This document shows, one piece after another, positions 1 to 4,388 of a DNA stretch of 5,935 bases. Numbering within the stretch: position 1 is the first letter of the stretch; each line of letters begins with the position of its first letter. Made by a program: the position numbers and the translations under genes. The notes beneath the pieces were generated by a model. That model was not told the origin of the DNA. It was given only the letters and a program-made list of their open reading frames with translations, and did no database searches. The stretch comes from Methanomicrobiales archaeon (GTDB taxonomy: Archaea > Halobacteriota > Methanomicrobia > Methanomicrobiales > JACTUA01): NCBI GenBank assembly GCA_028678635.1, contig JAJRDC010000145.1, positions 1 to 5,935 on the forward strand, written 5' to 3'.

Positions 1-159
1 TGCGGCCGGTGCATCATGAAGGGCCTCTGCCTGGGGAGCTGCGTGGCCCAGAACTACTACCGGAGCCGCAACCTCTGGGCGGGCTACTGGTTCTGCGAGG
101 AAGCCCGGGCGCAGGGCCTCTTCCCGGAGAGCCGTATCGCGGGGATGGCCCGGCAGTGA
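1..159 (+). CDS. Radical SAM enzyme, C-terminal SPASM cluster (partial)
   Basis: This is the last 52 codons of a gene that begins left of the window. The visible peptide starts CGRCIMKGLCLGSC and has cysteines at visible residues 1, 4, 10, 14 and 32. The spacing C-x2-C-x5-C-x3-C followed by a lone Cys about 18 residues later is the pattern of SPASM domains, which bind auxiliary [4Fe-4S] clusters in peptide-modifying radical SAM enzymes such as PqqE, anSME and sactipeptide maturases. The radical SAM CxxxCxxC motif itself lies outside the window, so membership in that superfamily is inferred from the SPASM pattern. The enzyme is followed after 87 bases by a Cys-rich precursor-like gene, which suggests it installs crosslinks, perhaps Cys thioethers, on these proteins. 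The specific reaction cannot be read from this fragment. Confidence 0.8.
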   Translation, partial: CGRCIMKGLCLGSCVAQNYYRSRNLWAGYWFCEEARAQGLFPESRIAGMARQ

Positions 160-205
160 GCAATTGAACGAAGGTTACCGGCCTCGGATAATCTGTTCTG
201 GTTAA

Positions 206-219
206 CCACACGGTTATAT
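206..219 (+). promoter_or_regulatory. Possible archaeal TATA box region before precursor A
   Basis: The AT-rich core TTATAT at 214-219 is centred about 31 bases before the ATG at 247, in an otherwise GC-rich spacer. With the usual archaeal distance of about 25 bases from TATA box to transcription start, the transcript would begin a few bases before the ATG, giving an almost leaderless mRNA. That would explain the lack of a correctly spaced Shine-Dalgarno sequence: AGGAG at 241-245 lies only one base from the ATG. The site is predicted from composition and spacing only. Confidence 0.4.
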
Positions 220-246
220 CCATCCGTGAACATCAATGAAAGGAGA

Positions 247-666
247 ATGCGGGCATCCCTCCGTTACACACCACCGGAACTGGTCGGCTTCGGTGACCAA
301 TCGCAACCATCCGGGACAGGAGGTTGGTCTATTTGCAAAACCGGTGGCATATACAACAGTTCCAGCTGCGCGAGCGGAGGTATCAACAGAAAATACTGTG
401 GGAACGGGTGTACGAACGCCTATGGCAATACGGGGGGCTGCGCCAGCGGGCCCCAAGCACAGAATTGCTCCACAGGCAGTAAATATTCCGGGCCCGGTTG
501 TGCCGTTGGTGACGGGGTGACAGGGTTCACCTGCACCGGCGATGCGTGCTGTACCGGATCCGCCGCGGCATCAACGGCTACCTGCATGGCCGGGAACTGC
601 GCGTCCACGTGTTCGGCGGGGACCACGCCCGTGTCCTGTCTGGGAACCTACTGCACGTACAGCTAG
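247..666 (+). CDS. Cys/Gly-rich RiPP precursor-like protein A
   Basis: This is a 139-residue protein of no family I can name. The N-terminus reads MRASLRYTPPELVGFGD, and residues 7-16 fit YxxPxLxxxG, the leader pattern bound by PqqD-like recognition elements in lasso-peptide systems. The rest is rich in Gly, Ser, Thr and Cys, with 15 cysteines at residues 30, 41, 51, 55, 65, 74, 85, 96, 101, 102, 113, 118, 122, 131 and 136. Many occur as C-x-[ST]-G. No Sec signal peptide or membrane segment is visible. A GTG at 226 would add seven residues in the same frame. I prefer the ATG at 247 because the three paralogues at 812, 3285 and 3881 begin at the equivalent place, two to four residues before the L/C-[RQ]-Y motif. 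It lies just downstream of the SPASM enzyme, consistent with being its substrate. Its identity as a modified peptide precursor is inferred; a disulfide-rich or metal-binding protein is the alternative. Confidence 0.72.
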   Translation: MRASLRYTPPELVGFGDQSQPSGTGGWSICKTGGIYNSSSCASGGINRKYCGNGCTNAYGNTGGCASGPQAQNCSTGSKYSGPGCAVGDGVTGFTCTGDACCTGSAAASTATCMAGNCASTCSAGTTPVSCLGTYCTYS

Positions 667-774
667 GGATTTCCCTCAAAGATCCGGAAGGTTTTCTGAA
701 CCAGGGAACCGGTGAAGGCCCCGGTAGAGGAGTGGATCGGAGAGGGGGAAGGGCAGCGTCCTCAGCCAGAAGGA

Positions 775-779
775 TTTTT
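775..779 (+). terminator. Weak T-run in the spacer between precursors A and B
   Basis: A run of five T lies about 110 bases after the stop of precursor A and 33 bases before the ATG of precursor B. It could be an oligo-T termination site for A or the AT-rich promoter element of B. The rest of the 145-base spacer (667-811) shows no gene, hairpin or repeat that I recognise. Confidence 0.2.
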
Positions 780-811
780 CCCTTGACGGAAGAGATACCA
801 AAAAAGCATCC

Positions 812-1155
812 ATGACACTCCGCTACACCCCCCGGTCCTTGTTGATTTCACCCGGAAGGGCCCGCAGGTTGCAGTGGGACTATGTGTAAATGGCTGGATG
901 TTCAATAATCCCGGATGTTATACGGGATCTGCCCCCTACTGTTACATCGGATGCTTCAACAATTTTGATTGCCAGAACGGTTTCTACGTCTGTGGCACCT
1001 CGAACTTCTGCTGTGCCGGCGGGGATCCTTTCGATTCGTATTATGATTGCGTCGAGAGGTGGACCGCCACCCACTGCCTCACCAACGGCAATTGCCCCAC
1101 CAATTGCTGCAATACGGGCGATGGTAGATCTGAATACACGGGAAGGCTCTCCTGA
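812..1155 (+). pseudogene. Cys-rich RiPP precursor-like protein B, frameshifted
   Basis: The ATG at 812 opens a frame reading MTLRYTP and then leaves the family pattern. After the C-run at 828-833 the neighbouring frame continues PVLVDF and runs open to the stop at 1153-1155. Adding one C to the run restores MTLRYTPPVLVDF, matching the leaders of the three intact paralogues. The reconstructed protein has 114 residues and 13 cysteines at 25, 36, 44, 48, 54, 61, 67, 68, 80, 89, 95, 99 and 100. The first four keep the family order (C-x10-C, then C-x3-C), and a CC pair follows another Cys by five residues. Compared with the paralogues it lacks about two central C-x-x-G units and is richer in aromatic residues and Asn. 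A downstream GTG at 874 gives an open frame, but that start would omit the leader. The shift may be a real inactivating mutation, slippage-prone phase switching or a sequencing error. Confidence 0.68.
828..833 (+). other. C6 run at the frameshift in precursor B
   Basis: Six consecutive C occur exactly where the LRYTPP leader switches frame. Seven C would encode T-P-P and keep the reading frame open into the Cys-rich core. The same codons in the paralogues are interrupted by other bases (ACACCACCG, GAACCCCCT, GAACCTCCC) and are in frame. Length changes in such runs are common both in replication and in sequencing. Confidence 0.7.
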
Positions 1156-1292
1156 TCTCCGGCGAGGCGTCGTTCAAGATCAGGGGTCCCTTGGATGCCA
1201 CACCGACATGACCCTGACCGGGAACAGCCCCCCGCAGCCCATGAACCCGGGGGGATACGCTCAATAGTACCGGAGCGGAACCCTTCTTCAGC

Positions 1293-1970
1293 ATGGGCGA
1301 ACTCCCCACGATCCCACAAACGAATTCCGAACGGGATGCTGAGCGATCGCCAGTCATCCTCCGGTACGTGGGCGGCTCCATGCTGCCTACATTCCGGGAG
1401 GGTGATGAGTTACTAGTTCTCCCCCTAAGCCAGGCTCTTCCCCGGCGGGGAGATGTGATCGCCTTCAACCTTCCGGGAGAGGACCGGACGATTGTTCACC
1501 GGGTGAATCTGGTCGGGAACGATGGCATCCGCACCCGCGGGGATGCCTCGGGCTCCCCGGATCCCTGGGTTCTCGAACCGGGGAATATCCGGGGCCGGGT
1601 GGAGTTCGTCCGGGGAGACCGGGGGTGGCACCGGGCCAGGAACGGGGGGGCCGGTACGATGGTGGCTGGTACTGTTGCCCTCCGTCGGGGGATCCGGGCT
1701 ATCTTCACGCCGGTACTGGACCCGGTGTACCGGGCACTCTCCGCATCCCGGCGCATGAAGCGGATCAGCCAGGCCCTTCCCACGCAGCTGACGGTCTACC
1801 AGCGGCCTCAGGGCCCCGAGTACCATCTCCAGCTCTATGGACTGACCATCGGCCGCTGCCTGCCGGGGCGGAAGCGGTGGCGGATCCGTACGCCGTTCCG
1901 GCTGGTCGTGGATGAAGAACGCCTGCCCGTCTCCGCCACGCAGGGCAAGGTCCTGGAGAACGCCGAATGA
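1293..1970 (+). CDS. S24/S26 (signal peptidase-like) serine peptidase
   Basis: This 225-residue protein carries the signal peptidase I fold motifs. GGSMLPTFREGD gives the nucleophile Ser29, RRGDVIAF forms the next conserved strand near residues 51-58, IVHRV contains His69 and TRGDAS contains Asp84. His in place of the bacterial Lys is the arrangement of archaeal and ER-type signal peptidases. There is no N-terminal membrane anchor before Ser29, unlike true signal peptidases, so the enzyme is probably soluble or held by its C-terminal part. Residues 120-140 are mildly hydrophobic. The roughly 100 residues after the catalytic part are rich in Arg and Pro and not recognised. Such small S24/S26 peptidases are known beside peptide-modification genes, and cleavage of the precursor leaders is a reasonable but unproven role. 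No good Shine-Dalgarno precedes the ATG. Its stop overlaps the start of the next gene, implying co-translation. Confidence 0.8.
   Translation: MGELPTIPQTNSERDAERSPVILRYVGGSMLPTFREGDELLVLPLSQALPRRGDVIAFNLPGEDRTIVHRVNLVGNDGIRTRGDASGSPDPWVLEPGNIRGRVEFVRGDRGWHRARNGGAGTMVAGTVALRRGIRAIFTPVLDPVYRALSASRRMKRISQALPTQLTVYQRPQGPEYHLQLYGLTIGRCLPGRKRWRIRTPFRLVVDEERLPVSATQGKVLENAE
1955..1958 (+). promoter_or_regulatory. Ribosome binding site for the nucleotidyltransferase-like gene
   Basis: GGAG lies inside the end of the peptidase gene, eight bases before the ATG at 1967. That spacing supports the ATG which overlaps the preceding stop as ATGA, so the two genes are probably translated together. Confidence 0.55.
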
Positions 1971-3178
1971 CCCTTCCCGATCCCCGCATCGCTGATATCC
2001 TTGAAGGGCTCCGGGCCCTCCATGCCGATCTGAAACTGGCGGGAGAACTACAGCAAGAACTCTATTCTCCAGAGGATGGTATCATGCTGCTCCTGGTCTC
2101 CCTGCTCCGAGAAGATGGGCGAGAGACAACGGAGGTCCCTCCTGAGGACTGGGCACGCCTGATGGGGTTGCTCGCACCCCACGGGATCCTCCCCCTTCTC
2201 TACTACCGGGTCGCCTGTTCGCACTCTGCAATCCCGATGTGGGCCGGGGAGCATCTCCAGGCGGCCTATCTTTCGAGTCGGGCGCACATCTTCCGTCAGG
2301 AGAAAGAACTCACGGATCTCTTAGGGGCCCTCGCACGCGCCGGGGTGGAACCCCTTGTCCTGAAGGGCCCGGCCCTGGGGCGGAGTCTCTATTCGGACCC
2401 GGTCTTCCGCCCCAGCGGGGATATCGATCTCCTGGTGCGCCGGGAACAGGTTCCCGCGGCCCGGGAAGCCCTCCTCTCCCTGGGATTTGTTCTCCCGCTG
2501 GACAATTACGCTGTCTCCCCCTCCTTCTATGACCAGGATACCTATCTCCCTGCCACGGGGTCCCCGTTCACGGTTCCCGTCGAGTTACACTGGGAGGTGC
2601 AACGTTATGGCCGGAGGCACCGGCAGGCTCCTATCGGAGACCTGTTCGAAAAAGCAGTCCCGGTCTCCGCCTCGGGCCTCACCTTCCGGACGCTCTCTCC
2701 CGTCCATGCCCTGTTGTATGCCGGAAGCCATATGGTCCTGCACCATGCCGACGAGGTCCGCCTGATCTGGGTGAAGGACGTCGCCCTCCTTGCAGGCTCC
2801 CTTAATGCACAGGCCTGGCGGGACCTCCGGGATGAGAGCATGCGCTGGCAGGCCAGGATATCTGTTGAGAAGGCCCTCACTATGGCCTCGCTCTGGTTTG
2901 ACGTGCCCGGCGACCTGTCGTTCCTCGGGGACTGGCCGGAACCGTCAGCGACGGAGAAGACTACCTATGAGGGTGTCCTCCATGACCTGCACCGGGTCCG
3001 GACGTTCCTGGCCCTCCGATGGCCGAAGGATGCTCCTCTTTCCGAGAAAGCCCGGCTCCTGAGGCGGCTGGTATTCGATCCCATGGGGACAGGATCTGCC
3101 CGCGGGTCAGTGACCGGTCTGCCCGGGGGGATCAACTCACATTTCCGGCGCTGGGCGGGAATGGCACGCCGGCTCTAG
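1967..3178 (+). CDS. Nucleotidyltransferase family protein (PF14907-type)
   Basis: This 403-residue protein has the hallmarks of the uncharacterised nucleotidyltransferase family PF14907. VEPLVLKGPALGRSLY lies near residues 127-142 and contains the family's LKG. The R-P-S-G-D-I-D-L-L-V stretch at 148-157 has Asp152 and Asp154 as likely metal ligands of a polymerase-beta-like fold. An ELHWEV motif follows at 206-211 and a helical region with SHMVLHH at 254-260. The length is typical of the family. Members occur in lasso-peptide, PqqD-containing and polysaccharide loci, where their substrate is generally unknown; transfer of a nucleotide to the peptide or to a partner is possible but cannot be read here. 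The gene overlaps the peptidase by four bases (ATGA) and has a well-spaced GGAG, so the two work as a unit. Codon use is strongly GC-biased, more than in the flanking Cys-rich genes. Confidence 0.83.
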   Translation: MTLPDPRIADILEGLRALHADLKLAGELQQELYSPEDGIMLLLVSLLREDGRETTEVPPEDWARLMGLLAPHGILPLLYYRVACSHSAIPMWAGEHLQAAYLSSRAHIFRQEKELTDLLGALARAGVEPLVLKGPALGRSLYSDPVFRPSGDIDLLVRREQVPAAREALLSLGFVLPLDNYAVSPSFYDQDTYLPATGSPFTVPVELHWEVQRYGRRHRQAPIGDLFEKAVPVSASGLTFRTLSPVHALLYAGSHMVLHHADEVRLIWVKDVALLAGSLNAQAWRDLRDESMRWQARISVEKALTMASLWFDVPGDLSFLGDWPEPSATEKTTYEGVLHDLHRVRTFLALRWPKDAPLSEKARLLRRLVFDPMGTGSARGSVTGLPGGINSHFRRWAGMARRL

Positions 3179-3247
3179 CAGACAAACCTTCCGGGTTTCG
3201 TTGCGGATCCCATTGGAAGGCTGCACAGACCGTCGCGAACGGAACGT

Positions 3248-3263
3248 CCAAATCTTCAAGTGA
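3248..3263 (+). repeat. CAAATCTTCA-GTGA motif, copy 1 (before precursor C)
   Basis: The sequence CAAATCTTCAAGTGA at 3249-3263 lies 21 bases before the ATG of precursor C and recurs, minus one A, directly before the ATG of precursor D. It may be a shared control element or simply conserved flanking DNA from the duplication of the two genes. The rest of the 106-base spacer 3179-3284 shows no recognisable gene. Confidence 0.4.
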
Positions 3264-3284
3264 TAATGGATTGAAACTAGATCT

Positions 3285-3716
3285 ATGCCCGGTCCGCTCC
3301 GGTATGAACCCCCTGTAATGGTTTCGTTCCAATCTTCTGGGGGGTCCCTGGTGTTCGGAGCCTGGGTCTGTACGACAGGCCCCAATACCAGCACGCTGGA
3401 CTGCTATTCCGGGTGGACGGCCTCGAGACTCTGCGGGACAGGCTGTGCAAATGAGCCGGGGCCGGTCTGCACACCGGGTTCCAGTTATATCACGGGAGGT
3501 TGCAGAACAGGACTTCAGGCCAATTCCGTCTGCTTATCCGGGACCGGTGTAGCCACGACCATTTGCTCCCCGCTGATGAGCTGCTGTTCCGGCGGGGGCG
3601 GGAAGTCCAGCTATCCCAGCTGCGTAAGTGGTTCCAGCGAGTACGCATGCAAAACAGGCGGCGATCCCTGCCAGAGTTGCATCGGAGAAAATTCCTGCAG
3701 CCCCCCAGCCAGTTAA
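3285..3716 (+). CDS. Cys/Gly-rich RiPP precursor-like protein C
   Basis: This 143-residue paralogue of A, B and D starts MPGPLRYEPPVMVSFQ, so the leader keeps Y-x-P-P but has Met for Leu and Gln for Gly in the YxxPxLxxxG pattern. The core has 15 cysteines at residues 29, 40, 50, 54, 62, 73, 83, 94, 100, 101, 113, 122, 129, 132 and 138. Nine are in C-x-x-G units such as CTTG, CYSG, CRTG and CKTG. It is closest to D: the first four and last two cysteines fall at identical residue numbers, both have S/A-G-W-T-A after the second Cys, and both end in a Pro-Pro-[A]Ser tail. There is no signal peptide and no membrane segment, so export by a dedicated ABC exporter would fit. No Shine-Dalgarno is evident. 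The ATG is supported by alignment with the paralogues. Its function as a modified secreted peptide is inferred. Confidence 0.75.
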   Translation: MPGPLRYEPPVMVSFQSSGGSLVFGAWVCTTGPNTSTLDCYSGWTASRLCGTGCANEPGPVCTPGSSYITGGCRTGLQANSVCLSGTGVATTICSPLMSCCSGGGGKSSYPSCVSGSSEYACKTGGDPCQSCIGENSCSPPAS

Positions 3717-3721
3717 CACTG

Positions 3722-3861
3722 AGGCCCCGGAGGAACACCCGGGCAATTGAAAGCCGCTGCTTCTGTCCCCCCGAGAGCGTGGCACCCCACTCACCGATTT
3801 CCCCCATCCGTTTGAGAAGCGTGGTGTTTCCATGGCGTAATTCCATAAATATTTCAGCTTC
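3722..3861 (-). pseudogene. Remnant of an ABC transporter ATPase domain
   Basis: Read on the - strand, this spacer encodes a short stretch typical of an ABC exporter ATPase: AEIFMELRHG, then GEWGATLSGGQKQRLSIARVF. It contains the canonical LSGGQ signature at 3763-3777. The peptide matches the intact exporter of this window (GERGATLSVGQRQRISIARAF). At the DNA level 3726-3798 aligns without gaps to 4631-4703, with about 57 of 73 bases identical by hand count, in the same codon phase and orientation. There is no Walker A or Walker B. A stop lies just upstream at 3874-3876, and the similarity ends within about ten bases of the stop codon of precursor C. It therefore cannot make a working ATPase. 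It is probably debris of a second exporter gene, possibly one related to but not identical with the flanking one, left by duplication or rearrangement of this locus. Confidence 0.75.
3844..3854 (+). promoter_or_regulatory. Possible archaeal TATA box before precursor D
   Basis: The AT-rich stretch CATAAATATTT is centred about 31 bases before the ATG at 3881, the same distance as the TTATAT before precursor A. This predicts a transcript starting only a few bases before the ATG. The box sits inside the degenerate ABC ATPase remnant, so the promoter of D may have been recruited from former coding DNA. Predicted from composition and spacing only. Confidence 0.4.
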
Positions 3862-3866
3862 ACACT

Positions 3867-3880
3867 CAAATCTTCAGTGA
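3867..3880 (+). repeat. CAAATCTTCAGTGA motif, copy 2 (abuts precursor D start)
   Basis: This is the second copy of the motif seen at 3249-3263. Here it directly touches the ATG at 3881, with one A fewer. Compared with the start of precursor C, the 21 bases between motif and ATG are absent. Confidence 0.4.
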
Positions 3881-4309
3881 ATGCCCGCCTCGTGCCAATA
3901 TGAACCTCCCGTATTGGTACTTTTTGGAGATACTAGCCAGATCCCTCTCGGTATCGGGTTCAGCTGCAGCTCGGGACCCATGGCTGGGGACGCCACCTGC
4001 AGTGCCGGGTGGACGGCTGTAAACAAATGCAACTCCGGGTGCACCGCCCAATCTTTATCAGGAGACTGCACGACTGGCAGCACTGTCAAAGGATGTGCGA
4101 CTGGCTATAGTGCAAATGCGTGTAACTCCGGCACTACCGGGCCCTATTACGGCTTTTGTGGCCTCACGGTCTGCTGCTCCGGAAGCGGAGGCTCGGGCTG
4201 GCCCTCCTGTAAAACTGGCGATGAGAACATGCTTGGGGCATGCAAAGCCGGAAGCACTGCCTGCGGCGAATCCTGCCTGACCCTGGACCTGTGTAACCCT
4301 CCCAGCTGA
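3881..4309 (+). CDS. Cys/Gly-rich RiPP precursor-like protein D
   Basis: This 142-residue protein is the closest paralogue of C. It starts MPASCQYEPPVLVLFGD, and residues 7-16 fit YxxPxLxxxG exactly. Core cysteines are at residues 29, 40, 50, 54, 63, 72, 81, 93, 98, 99, 110, 121, 128, 132 and 138, again 15; a sixteenth at residue 5 lies in the leader, where A, B and C have Leu. Nine C-x-x-G units are present (for example CSSG, CTTG, CATG, CKTG, CKAG), with Ser/Gly-rich linkers. No signal peptide or hydrophobic helix is visible. The ATG is fixed by alignment with C. A TATA-like box lies about 31 bases upstream and an oligo-T terminator about 20 bases downstream, so it may form its own short transcript. 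Its role as a substrate of the SPASM enzyme is inferred from the locus. Confidence 0.75.
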   Translation: MPASCQYEPPVLVLFGDTSQIPLGIGFSCSSGPMAGDATCSAGWTAVNKCNSGCTAQSLSGDCTTGSTVKGCATGYSANACNSGTTGPYYGFCGLTVCCSGSGGSGWPSCKTGDENMLGACKAGSTACGESCLTLDLCNPPS

Positions 4310-4328
4310 TGGGACCGGGTTCTCCCGA

Positions 4329-4335
4329 TTTTTTT
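4329..4335 (+). terminator. Oligo-T terminator after precursor D
   Basis: Seven T in a row lie 20 bases after the stop of precursor D, in the short gap between convergent genes, with no stable hairpin before them. T-runs of this kind end transcription in archaea. No matching A-run is seen that would terminate the exporter coming from the other strand. Confidence 0.55.
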
Positions 4336-4388
4336 ATCTCATGCGGGGCTGGGGAATACACGTCAGCATGTTGCCCGCCCCACTCTCC

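Noticed and set aside
173..216. GGTTA occurring three times and a GGTTAACC palindrome before precursor A.
   Set aside because: The copies are very short and irregularly spaced (173, 200, 212), and no similar sites precede the other precursor genes, so an operator cannot be supported.
226..246. GTG at 226 as the start of precursor A.
   Set aside because: It is possible in frame, but the added seven residues have no counterpart in the paralogues, and the ATG at 247 aligns with their starts.
546..815. Open + strand frame of 89 codons across the A/B spacer.
   Set aside because: More than a third overlaps the real precursor A frame, and it has no recognisable domain or start signal; a product of GC-rich composition.
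874..1155. Precursor B as an intact 93-residue protein starting at GTG 874.
   Set aside because: This start drops the conserved leader, which is present just upstream in the adjacent frame, so a frameshifted longer gene explains the sequence better.
1140..1215. A - strand stretch reading GPLILNDASPEI that faintly resembles an ABC Walker B region, near the end of precursor B.
   Set aside because: Only about a dozen residues, the key ILILDE is not preserved, and there is no flanking signature or DNA similarity to the exporter that I could align. It was tempting only because of the genuine remnant at 3722-3861.
1425..1826. Long - strand open frames opposite the peptidase gene.
   Set aside because: They mirror a GC-rich coding gene with clear catalytic motifs on the + strand and show no motif of their own.
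247..4309. CRISPR or mobile element as an explanation of the repeated C-x-x-G coding units.
   Set aside because: The repetition is at protein level with diverged DNA, there are no identical repeats with spacers, and no transposase or terminal inverted repeats are visible.
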